Positions 1 to 5,128 of a stretch of 5,128 bases of DNA are shown here, one piece after another. The stretch's first letter is position 1, and the number at the start of each line of letters is the position of its first letter. Under the pieces are notes generated by a model. The model ran no database searches, was not told the DNA's origin, and was given only the letters and a program-made list of their open reading frames with translations. The stretch lies in contig JAIOOZ010000143.1 of NCBI GenBank assembly GCA_021414185.1, positions 1 to 5,128 on the forward strand, in the 5' to 3' direction. The stretch is from Betaproteobacteria bacterium. GTDB lineage: Bacteria > Pseudomonadota > Gammaproteobacteria > Burkholderiales > SG8-41. A program made the position numbers and the translations under genes.

Positions 1-4
1 TTCC

Positions 5-502
5 TCACGTCTTGCCGCCGAGCGAAGTGATTTTCTTTTTCAGGCATTGCTCGACGTGCGGCGCGACGAACTTGCTGACGTCGCCGCCCAGCAGTGAAAT
101 CTCGCGCACCAGCGTCGCCGAAATAAACAGGAACTGCTCCGCGGGCGTGAGGAATATGGATTCCACGCCGGGAAACAGGTTGCGGTTCATGCCGGCCAGT
201 TGAAACTCGTACTCGAAGTCCGACACCGCCCGCAGTCCGCGCATGACGACTTTGGCGCCGTGTTTTTTCGCGAACTCCATGAGCAGCCCTGAGAAGCCCA
301 TCACCGTGACGTTCTTGAATTCGCCGAGCACGTTCTTCGCCATGTCGACGCGTTCTTCGAGCGTGAAGAACGGGCGTTTCGCGCGGCTGTCCGCAACCGC
401 CACTATGACTTCGTCGAAGACACTCGCGGCGCGCCGCACCAGGTCGTGGTGGCCGAGCGTAATCGGATCGAACGTTCCCGGGTACACAGCTTTAAGCGTC
501 AT
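5..502 (-). CDS. coaD: Phosphopantetheine adenylyltransferase (CoaD)
   Basis: This cytoplasmic enzyme transfers an adenylyl group from ATP to 4'-phosphopantetheine, giving dephospho-CoA and pyrophosphate, the penultimate step of coenzyme A synthesis. The 165-residue product has the usual bacterial CoaD length and is complete. Near the N-terminus, YPGTFDPIT leads into the nucleotidyltransferase T/HxGH motif, here TLGH at residues 15-18, with the catalytic histidine at 18. The central RGLRAVSDFEYE block and the later ISATLVREIS block (the ISSxxVRE nucleotide-binding signature with one Ser to Ala change) are also typical. The ATG lies inside the end of rsmD with an 11-nt overlap (ATGACGCTTAA), so translation is probably coupled to rsmD; only a weak GGA lies upstream of the start. 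It is the last gene of the visible minus-strand unit. The stop TGA is at 5-7, so any terminator or further operon member is outside the window. Confidence 0.97.
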   Translation of the reverse strand: MTLKAVYPGTFDPITLGHHDLVRRAASVFDEVIVAVADSRAKRPFFTLEERVDMAKNVLGEFKNVTVMGFSGLLMEFAKKHGAKVVMRGLRAVSDFEYEFQLAGMNRNLFPGVESIFLTPAEQFLFISATLVREISLLGGDVSKFVAPHVEQCLKKKITSLGGKT

Positions 503-1049
503 GGCCAGTCCATTTCAGCAGTTGATGGGTCACCGCGCCCGCGCGGCCGTTGCGCCAGATTTCCCAGCCCGGCGGCAGCGCAGGCGCCGCCGGCGCTTCG
601 ACGTGAACCAGCGCGGCCGCTGCCAGCCGCGGCCCCAGCACGGGCAGCACTTGTGCAAGATAATCCGCGCGAAACGGCGGATCGAGAAATACGACGTCAT
701 AGCAGCCGTCGTCCGCGCGCAGAAATTCTAACGCATCCGCGCGCTTAAGTTCCACTGTTGTTGCCGCGAGCAGGGCGGCGTTCGCCTGCAGCGCCTGCCA
801 CGCGGCGGGATCGCGCTCGACCATCACCACCCGCCTGGCCCCGCGCGACGCCGCTTCGAACCCCAGCGCGCCGCTGCCCGCGAACAGATCGAGGCAGCGT
901 TTGCCCGTCATATCCTGGCCCAGCCAGTTGAAGAGTGTCTCGCGCACCCGGTCGGGCGTCGGGCGCAAATCGGCCTGCGACGGGAACGTGATGATGCGGC
1001 TGCGCCATTCGCCGCCGATGATGCGGACCTTGTTTTTGGTCGCCGGCAT
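492..1049 (-). CDS. rsmD: 16S rRNA (guanine(966)-N(2))-methyltransferase (RsmD)
   Basis: Members of this family methylate N2 of G966 in 16S rRNA, using S-adenosylmethionine on the assembling 30S subunit. The predicted protein has 185 residues, close to the usual size. It opens with VRIIGGEWRSR (residues 8-18) and a family-typical LRPTPDRVRETLFNWL block (28-43). The SAM-binding motif I, DLFAGSGALG, is at 54-63, an acidic residue ending the next strand is at E78, and the catalytic DPPF motif is at 123-126. I chose the ATG at 1047-1049 because the family begins just before the VRIIGG block; the reading frame stays open upstream, but the added residues are Arg/Ser-rich and would run into the preceding peptidase gene. 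No clear Shine-Dalgarno precedes this ATG. It lies 37 nt after the inactive M16 gene and overlaps coaD by 11 nt. Pairing of rsmD with coaD is common in bacteria. Confidence 0.95.
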   Translation of the reverse strand: MPATKNKVRIIGGEWRSRIITFPSQADLRPTPDRVRETLFNWLGQDMTGKRCLDLFAGSGALGFEAASRGARRVVMVERDPAAWQALQANAALLAATTVELKRADALEFLRADDGCYDVVFLDPPFRADYLAQVLPVLGPRLAAAALVHVEAPAAPALPPGWEIWRNGRAGAVTHQLLKWTGHDA

Positions 1050-1086
1050 CTGCAATCCGTCATCGCGCGCTAAGCGCGGGCTGACG
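1050..1086. repeat. Short gap between the M16 gene and rsmD with a small GC palindrome
   Basis: These 37 nt are the only non-coding gap in the minus-strand unit. At 1066-1078 the bases form an imperfect palindrome, CGCGCT-A-AGCGCG, preceded on the plus strand by CCGTCAT at 1057-1063. No T-run follows on the minus strand, so it does not look like an intrinsic terminator. It could be a degenerate dispersed repeat or a chance GC-rich fold. Confidence 0.3.
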
Positions 1087-2427
1087 CTATTTGACGGCCG
1101 CCGCGGCGAGTGTCGCCGCATCGGGGCCGATGACCACCGTCACCATGCGCGCGGGATCGACGCGGCGCGCAAACGCGGCGCGTATGTCGGCGAGCGTGAC
1201 TTTCTCGACGCTGGGCACAAAATCTTCGAGATAGCTCAGCGGCAGGTGGTAGAACCCGATAACCGCGAGGTAATCGAGGATCTTGCGGTTGCTGTCTATG
1301 CGCAGCGGAAAACCGCCGACGAGGTTCTGCCTGGCCCGCAGCAATTCATCGGCGGTCGGACCCCGGTCGAGAAAATCCTTGAGTGTCGCTCGCACCACGG
1401 CAAGCGCCGCGCCGGCCTGGTCCTTGCGCGTCTGCAGGCCGATGACAAAGGGCCCGCGTTCCTGCATGGGCGCAAAATAGCTGTATGCCGAATACGCCAA
1501 GCCGCGCTTGGAGCGCACCTCCTCGGTGATGCGCGAGGTGAATCCGCCGCCGCCGAGAATATAGTTGCCGACGAACAGCGGAAAATAATCGGGATCATCG
1601 CGCTTGATGCCGGGGATGCCCATGAGCAAATGGCTTTGCGAAGCCGGGTGCGCGATGACGCGCGTCTCGGCCTTTGCCAGAGAAGGCACTGGCGAAATCG
1701 TTGGCGCCGACGCGGAGCGCGGCAATTCGGCAGTCAGCTGCTCGGCGAGCGCCTCCGCTGCCGGCCGCGCGAGGTCGCCGATGATCGCCACCACCGCCTG
1801 GTCGGCAGTGTAGTAACGGCGGTAAAAAGCAACCAGGTCATCACGCGTAACGCGCGCCACGGTCGCCGCCTCGCCGGCGCCGCGCAAGCCGTACGGATGA
1901 TTGCCATACGCGAGTTCGCTGAAATTCCTGCTGGCCATGGTTTCCGGCTTGGTATCCGCCTCCCTGATGGCGTCGATGATGCGTTTTTTCTCGCGCTCGA
2001 GCACCGTTGCCGGAAACTCCGGACGTTGCAGCATGCGCGCCAGGATATCCAGCGACTGCTTCATTTCATCGGGACTGGAAAGCGTGCGCAGCGACATGCC
2101 GGAACGATCGCTGTCCACCCGGCCGCCGAACTGCGCGCCGGCGTCCGCCATGCGCCGCGAAATCTCGTCTTCCGACAGGCCGCCGGCGCCGAGCTTGAGC
2201 AGGCTTTGCGTGAGCGCTGCAACACCCGACTTTTCGCGCGTGTCGTATGCCGAGCCGGCCGGAAAATCCACGCTTACATCGAGCATCGGCAGGTTGCGCG
2301 TCTCGACAAAGTAGACGCGCGCGCCGTTTTTGGTCTGCCAGTGCTGTATCGGCAACAGCGCCCATGCCGGTGCCGCTACCGCGCACAGCGTGAGTACGCA
2401 AAACCAGCGCTGCACGTTATTGAACAT
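1087..2427 (-). CDS. M16 family protein without catalytic site, exported (non-catalytic partner subunit)
   Basis: This 446-residue protein has the M16 (pitrilysin/insulinase, M16B) fold but is probably not catalytic by itself. Residues 1-23 look like a Sec signal peptide ending AWA, which implies a periplasmic location. The position matching the zinc-binding HxxEH reads ALTQS (71-75), within an otherwise recognisable GVA...LL context, so the metal ligands are gone. It keeps a glycine-rich loop, ILGGGGFTSR (290-299), followed by KRGLAYS (307-313). These features are typical of non-catalytic M16 halves, where an Arg/Tyr pair contacts substrate. The ATG at 2425-2427 is supported by a good GGGAG ribosome binding site and by the signal peptide; a longer frame exists but its extra residues are basic and lie inside the upstream gene. 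It overlaps that gene, the catalytic M16 peptidase, by 11 nt, which suggests coupled synthesis and a heterodimer. Natural substrate is unknown. Confidence 0.9.
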   Translation of the reverse strand: MFNNVQRWFCVLTLCAVAAPAWALLPIQHWQTKNGARVYFVETRNLPMLDVSVDFPAGSAYDTREKSGVAALTQSLLKLGAGGLSEDEISRRMADAGAQFGGRVDSDRSGMSLRTLSSPDEMKQSLDILARMLQRPEFPATVLEREKKRIIDAIREADTKPETMASRNFSELAYGNHPYGLRGAGEAATVARVTRDDLVAFYRRYYTADQAVVAIIGDLARPAAEALAEQLTAELPRSASAPTISPVPSLAKAETRVIAHPASQSHLLMGIPGIKRDDPDYFPLFVGNYILGGGGFTSRITEEVRSKRGLAYSAYSYFAPMQERGPFVIGLQTRKDQAGAALAVVRATLKDFLDRGPTADELLRARQNLVGGFPLRIDSNRKILDYLAVIGFYHLPLSYLEDFVPSVEKVTLADIRAAFARRVDPARMVTVVIGPDAATLAAAAVK

Positions 2428-3805
2428 GACGCGCTCCCGCCGGCGCCGCCGGCTTGGCAGCGTCCAGCGGCTGCGGATCGAGCACCGCGACCGTGAGGCT
2501 GTCATCGATCAGGTATTTTTTAGCCACCGCCTGCACCTGCTCCGGCGTGACTTGCCGCAGTTTGCTGATCATGGTGTCCATCGTCTGGTGCGGGTAGCCC
2601 GCGATTTCGAGCGAGCCGATCTGCTGCGCCTGGTAGTAAATCGAATCGCGCTGGAACACCTGCGAGGAAACGACCTGCGCCTTGACGCGCTTCAACTCGT
2701 CGTTGCTGATGCCGTCGGTGACGATTTTTGCAAGTTCGCGGCGCAGCGCCTGCTCGAGTTCGGCCACTGTCCTGCCGGCGCTCGGCACCCCGCTGACCAT
2801 GAACATGCCGGGACCGCGCTGCGTGCTGTCGTAGCCCGCGCCCACCGCGTTGGCGATTTTCTCGCTGCGCACCAGCGCGCTGTTCAGGCGCGCCGCATCG
2901 TGCCCGTCGAGCACTCCTGCCAGCATTTCCAGCGCATACGGTTCCCAGTCGTTTTCGACGTCGCGCAAAATCGGCGCGCGGTAACCCATCATCAGGGACG
3001 GCTGCTCCGCCGGCGCCTTCACGGTGATGCGCCGGATGCCGCGCTGCGCGGGCTCGTCCTGCGGCTTGCGCTCGGGCAATACCTTCATCTTGATGGCGCC
3101 GAAATATTTGTCCGCCAGCGCAAAAACCTCTTTTGGATTGACGTCGCCCGCGACCACGATGGTCGCGTTGTTCGGCGCGTACCAGCGGTCGTACCAATCG
3201 CGCGCGTCGTGCCAGGTCATGCTTTCGAGATCGCTCATCCAGCCCACGGTCGGCGCGCGGTATGGGTGGGCTATGAACGCGGTCGCCATCATCTGCTCGA
3301 ACACCAGAGCATTCGCGCGGTCGTCGGTACGCAGCCGGCGCTCCTCCATCACGACCTGGATTTCCTTGGTGAATTCCTCGGGCGACAGCACCAGGTTCGC
3401 CATGCGGTCGGCTTCGAGCTCGAACGCCAGCGGCAATTGCGATTTGTGCAGCTGCTGGTGGTAGCCGGTGGCGTCGCGCGAAGTAAACGCATTGTCGCGC
3501 CCGCCCGCGGCTGCAATGCGCTTGGAGAATTCACCCGCGGGAACCTTGCTGGTGCCCTTGAACATCATGTGCTCGAGCACGTGCGCCACACCCGTGCTGC
3601 CGTTGACCTCATCGGTGCTGCCCGCCTTGTACCACACCATGGACACGACCGTGGGCGCGCGATGGTCTTCCTTGACGATCACGCGCAGCCCATTGGCGAG
3701 CTTGTACTCACTCGTTTGCGCGTGAGCGGTGGAACTGAGTAGAGCCGCGGCGGCGAGCGCACAAACACCCGCGTGGAGAGCATGGTCAATAAACTTCAAT
3801 AACAT
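2417..3805 (-). CDS. M16 family zinc metallopeptidase, exported (catalytic subunit)
   Basis: This 462-residue protein is a zinc-dependent endopeptidase of family M16B, related to the mitochondrial processing peptidase beta subunit. Residues 1-29 form a signal peptide (hydrophobic VCALAAAALLSS, ending AHA before Q30), so it should act in the periplasm. The inverted zinc motif HVLEH is at 75-79, with H75 and H79 as ligands and E78 as the catalytic base. The third ligand is probably one of the glutamates in VVMEERR (E154 or E155), at the usual distance. The C-terminal M16 domain is present, but where the partner has GGGG and KRGLAYS, this protein reads LDGHDAARL and SEKIANAV, so the substrate-contact elements seem to be divided between the two genes. 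A proline/alanine-rich tail ends the protein. The start ATG gives a proper signal peptide, with a weak GAGA six bases upstream. It is the first visible gene of the minus-strand unit. Substrate not predictable. Confidence 0.93.
   Translation of the reverse strand: MLLKFIDHALHAGVCALAAAALLSSTAHAQTSEYKLANGLRVIVKEDHRAPTVVSMVWYKAGSTDEVNGSTGVAHVLEHMMFKGTSKVPAGEFSKRIAAAGGRDNAFTSRDATGYHQQLHKSQLPLAFELEADRMANLVLSPEEFTKEIQVVMEERRLRTDDRANALVFEQMMATAFIAHPYRAPTVGWMSDLESMTWHDARDWYDRWYAPNNATIVVAGDVNPKEVFALADKYFGAIKMKVLPERKPQDEPAQRGIRRITVKAPAEQPSLMMGYRAPILRDVENDWEPYALEMLAGVLDGHDAARLNSALVRSEKIANAVGAGYDSTQRGPGMFMVSGVPSAGRTVAELEQALRRELAKIVTDGISNDELKRVKAQVVSSQVFQRDSIYYQAQQIGSLEIAGYPHQTMDTMISKLRQVTPEQVQAVAKKYLIDDSLTVAVLDPQPLDAAKPAAPAGARHVQ
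2434..2438 (-). promoter_or_regulatory. Ribosome binding site for the inactive M16 gene
   Basis: The minus strand reads GGGAG here, six bases before the ATG at 2427. It lies inside the end of the upstream peptidase gene. It is the clearest Shine-Dalgarno sequence in the window, and it fixes the start of the second M16 gene in preference to the longer open frame. Confidence 0.7.
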
Positions 3806-3855
3806 GCGAGGTCTCGAAAGTGGGAAGATGGGTAGCCCGGCAGAAGCTTTCCGGC

Positions 3856-3865
3856 TAGAATTTTA
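3856..3865. promoter_or_regulatory. Possible overlapping divergent -10 elements
   Basis: The plus strand reads TAGAATTTTA. TAGAAT (3856-3861) matches the sigma-70 -10 consensus at five of six positions towards ftsY, and on the opposite strand TAAAAT (3865-3860) matches five of six towards the peptidase operon. Neither has a recognisable TTGACA-like -35 at 16-18 nt, so the call is tentative. If real, each transcript would have a leader of roughly 45 nt (peptidase) or 95 nt (ftsY). Confidence 0.3.
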
Positions 3866-3874
3866 AGTGAATTA

Positions 3875-3904
3875 CCGTCGTTGCGCTCGCCGTCATTTCG
3901 CTTG
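3875..3904. repeat. Two-copy imperfect 15-nt tandem repeat
   Basis: CCGTCGTTGCGCTCG (3875-3889) is followed directly by CCGTCATTTCGCTTG (3890-3904), with 12 of 15 positions identical. It lies between the two divergent transcription units. It could be a regulator-binding pair or part of a degenerate dispersed repeat of the CCGTCATT-plus-hairpin kind that is frequent in proteobacterial genomes. The sequence alone does not decide. Confidence 0.5.
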
Positions 3905-3915
3905 CCACAGCGGGA
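3896..3915 (+). repeat. Small hairpin upstream of ftsY
   Basis: TTTCGCT and AGCGGGA can pair across a six-base loop (TGCCAC), giving a 7-bp stem that includes two G-U pairs. A T-run follows at 3927-3932 after 11 intervening bases, too far for a standard intrinsic terminator, and there is no upstream plus-strand gene to terminate. It overlaps the second copy of the tandem repeat. Confidence 0.3.
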
Positions 3916-3961
3916 ACATGCAAAACTTTTTTCACCTACGCCAAGTCTGACTGCAACATCC

Positions 3962-4903
3962 ATGTTAAGTTTCCTGAAATCAGACCAAAAACCGGGCGCG
4001 GGCTGGGGCGCGCGACTTAAAGCAGGGCTCACGCGCACGCGCGAGCTGCTCAATACCGACCTCACCGATCTGTTCGCCGGCGGCGCCATCGATGAGGCAT
4101 TTTTCACCGAACTCGAGACTACCCTGCTGGTCGCGGATGTCGGCGTCTCCGCAACTGAATATCTGATCGGAGAGCTGCGGCGCGCAGCGCGGCGTGAAGG
4201 CCTGCGCGAACGGCATGAATTGAAGCGCACGCTGCGCGACGCATTGCTCGCGCTGCTCAAACCGATTGCAGTGCCGCTCGACGTCAACGCGCACAACCCT
4301 TTCATCATCATGCTCACCGGCGTCAACGGCGCGGGCAAGACGACGTCTATCGGCAAACTCGCCAAGTATTACCAGCAGCGCGGCAAGACGGTCCTGCTCG
4401 CGGCGGGCGACACTTTCCGCGCGGCGGCACGCGAGCAGCTCGAGGTGTGGGGCAAGCGCAACAACGTGGCCGTCATCGCCCAGCAATCGGGCGACGCGGC
4501 AGCGGTGATATTCGATGCGATCACCGCGGCGCGCGCGCGCGGCATCGACCTCGTGCTGTGCGACACCGCGGGGCGCCTGCCGACGCAATTGCACCTGATG
4601 GATGAAATCAGCAAGATCAAGCGCGTGATCGCGAAGGCCGCGCCGGGCGCGCCGCACGAAGTCCTGCTGGTACTCGACGCCAACACCGGACAGAACGCGC
4701 TGAACCAGGTCAAGGCATTCGACGACGCGCTGGGTCTCACCGGGCTGGTTCTGACGAAACTCGACGGTACCGCCAAGGGCGGCGTCATCGCAGCGATTGC
4801 GCGCGCACACCGCATCCCGCTGCGTTTCATCGGCGTCGGCGAAGCGCTGGACGACCTGCAGCCTTTCGTCGCCGAGGAGTTTGTCGATGCATTGCTTGGG
4901 TAA
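3962..4903 (+). CDS. ftsY: Signal recognition particle receptor GTPase FtsY
   Basis: FtsY is the SRP receptor: at the inner membrane it pairs its GTPase with that of Ffh to deliver nascent membrane proteins to the SecYEG translocon. The 313-residue product has an N-terminal helical N domain (about 17-105) and the SRP-type G domain. Visible motifs are the P-loop GVNGAGKTT (120-128), DTFRAAA in the insertion box (150-156), DTAGR (201-205), LDANTGQNA (238-246), and TKLDGTAKGG (265-274). The C-terminal GVGEALDDLQPF segment is typical of FtsY. It lacks the long acidic A domain of the 497-residue E. coli protein, as many FtsYs do, and begins with a short hydrophobic stretch, MLSFLK. I chose the ATG at 3962 over an upstream TTG at 3881, because the extra 27 residues resemble no FtsY N-terminus and cover the repeat-bearing intergenic DNA. 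No strong Shine-Dalgarno is visible. ftsE follows after 84 nt, as in the classical ftsYEX arrangement. Confidence 0.97.
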   Translation: MLSFLKSDQKPGAGWGARLKAGLTRTRELLNTDLTDLFAGGAIDEAFFTELETTLLVADVGVSATEYLIGELRRAARREGLRERHELKRTLRDALLALLKPIAVPLDVNAHNPFIIMLTGVNGAGKTTSIGKLAKYYQQRGKTVLLAAGDTFRAAAREQLEVWGKRNNVAVIAQQSGDAAAVIFDAITAARARGIDLVLCDTAGRLPTQLHLMDEISKIKRVIAKAAPGAPHEVLLVLDANTGQNALNQVKAFDDALGLTGLVLTKLDGTAKGGVIAAIARAHRIPLRFIGVGEALDDLQPFVAEEFVDALLG

Positions 4904-4987
4904 CGAAAGACGAGAGACGCTCGGCGAAAGACGGAAAACCCTGGTGCTTTTGCGCCTCTCGTCTCTCGCCCAGCGTCTCTCGAACCA
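4904..4987 (+). repeat. Long inverted repeat between ftsY and ftsE built from GARAGACG units
   Basis: The arm at 4911-4933 pairs with 4960-4982 at 21 of 23 positions (mismatches C-C and A-C), around a 26-nt loop that holds AAAA (4935-4938) and TTTT (4948-4951). Each arm carries the 8-nt unit twice with the same 14-nt spacing: GAGAGACG at 4912 and GAAAGACG at 4926 on the left; CGTCTCTC at 4960 and 4974 on the right. One more left copy, GAAAGACG, is at 4905, and the exact 9-mer CGAAAGACG occurs at 4904 and 4925. The element fills the gap from the ftsY stop to five bases before the ftsE ATG. It may act as an attenuator or RNA-stabilising stem, or be a dispersed repeat inserted into the operon. 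No T-run follows, so a standard terminator is unlikely. Confidence 0.85.
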
Positions 4988-5128
4988 ATGATTTCCCTCA
5001 GCAATGTCTCCAAACGCTACCCGGGCGGGCGGCAGGCGCTGCACGACGTGGGATTCACCATCGAATCGGGCGAACTCGCGTTCATCACCGGGCATTCGGG
5101 CGCGGGCAAAACGACCTTGCTCAAGCTG
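4988..5128 (+). CDS. ftsE: Cell division ATP-binding protein FtsE (5' part, cut by window end)
   Basis: The first 47 codons of an ABC ATPase are present, and the frame is open to the window edge. FtsE with the membrane protein FtsX forms a complex at the divisome that uses ATP to control periplasmic septal peptidoglycan hydrolases. The start MISLSNVSKRYPGG carries the A-loop aromatic Y11, and the Walker A motif GHSGAGKT is at residues 35-42. The TGHSGAGKTTLLKL context and the KRYPGG start are characteristic of FtsE rather than of other short ABC ATPases, and location after ftsY supports this; ftsX would be expected next. The ATG at 4988 follows a large inverted repeat and has no Shine-Dalgarno in the preceding bases (CTCTCGAACCA), so initiation may be weak or leaderless-like. 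Walker B and signature motifs lie beyond the window. Confidence 0.93.
   Translation, partial: MISLSNVSKRYPGGRQALHDVGFTIESGELAFITGHSGAGKTTLLKL

Larger units (their letters stand above)
3806..3961. promoter_or_regulatory. Divergent intergenic region between the M16 operon and ftsY
   Basis: These 156 nt separate the minus-strand peptidase operon from plus-strand ftsY and should hold promoters for both. The centre is AT-rich around 3856-3872. Further right lie a 15-nt imperfect tandem repeat (3875-3904) and a small hairpin (3896-3915), then a run of six T (3927-3932). A weak GAGA (plus-strand tctc at 3812-3815) precedes the peptidase start. No clear Shine-Dalgarno precedes the ftsY ATG. I see no convincing small gene or structured RNA. 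Confidence 0.6.

Noticed and set aside
901..2496. Long plus-strand open frame opposite the inactive M16 gene (about 530 codons)
   Set aside because: It is Arg/His/Ala-rich, has no recognisable domain, and lies antisense to a clear M16 gene with a signal peptide and ribosome binding site; such frames are common in GC-rich DNA.
2330..3742. Long plus-strand open frame opposite the catalytic M16 gene (about 470 codons)
   Set aside because: Composition is that of an antisense shadow (many Arg, His, Val), with no domain; the opposite strand encodes an intact peptidase.
3881..3961. N-terminal extension of ftsY from a TTG codon at 3881
   Set aside because: The added 27 residues are neither acidic nor similar to FtsY N-termini, and they cover the tandem repeat and hairpin of the intergenic region; the ATG at 3962 begins a normal FtsY.
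4529..4541. 13-nt alternating GC run inside ftsY
   Set aside because: It encodes ordinary Ala-Arg codons in a helix of the G domain; in DNA of this composition such a run is unremarkable.
4934..4987. Intrinsic terminator after ftsY
   Set aside because: The stem is strong, but no T-run follows it; the only TTTT is in the loop, and ftsE follows immediately in the same direction.
3980..5095. Long minus-strand open frame opposite ftsY and the start of ftsE
   Set aside because: It spans two well-supported plus-strand genes and the inverted repeat, and has shadow-like Arg-rich composition without motifs.

Overview
The window is about 5.1 kb of compact, GC-rich chromosomal DNA carrying housekeeping genes. 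The protein types, the gene order (two M16 peptidases, rsmD and coaD running away from ftsY-ftsE) and the base composition suggest a betaproteobacterium. This lineage call rests on remembered family resemblance and synteny, not on a search. There are no rRNA or tRNA genes, CRISPR arrays, insertion sequences or phage genes.

Left part (positions 5-3805, all on the minus strand): a tightly packed four-gene unit, read from right to left. It starts with an exported zinc peptidase of family M16 that has an intact HxxEH site. Next comes a second exported M16 protein that has lost this site but keeps the glycine-rich loop and the KRGLAYS motif missing from the first; the pair probably forms one heterodimeric periplasmic protease. 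Then follow rsmD (16S rRNA m2G966 methyltransferase) and coaD (phosphopantetheine adenylyltransferase, coenzyme A synthesis). Two of the three junctions overlap by exactly 11 nt; the third is a 37-nt gap.

Middle (3806-3961): a 156-nt divergent intergenic region. It holds an AT-rich patch with possible back-to-back -10 elements, a 15-nt imperfect tandem repeat and a small hairpin. It must supply expression signals for the peptidase operon and for ftsY, but no strong consensus promoter is visible.

Right part (3962-5128, plus strand): ftsY, the SRP receptor GTPase, in a short form without a long acidic N-terminal domain, followed by the first 47 codons of ftsE, the ATPase of the FtsEX division complex, cut by the window end. 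The 84 nt between them contain the most striking non-coding element: a long inverted repeat (21 of 23 positions pair) built from GARAGACG units, ending five bases before the ftsE start codon.

No wholly new system is apparent. The points worth a second look are the ftsY-ftsE inverted repeat, the complementary active/inactive M16 pair and the repeats in the divergent intergenic region.
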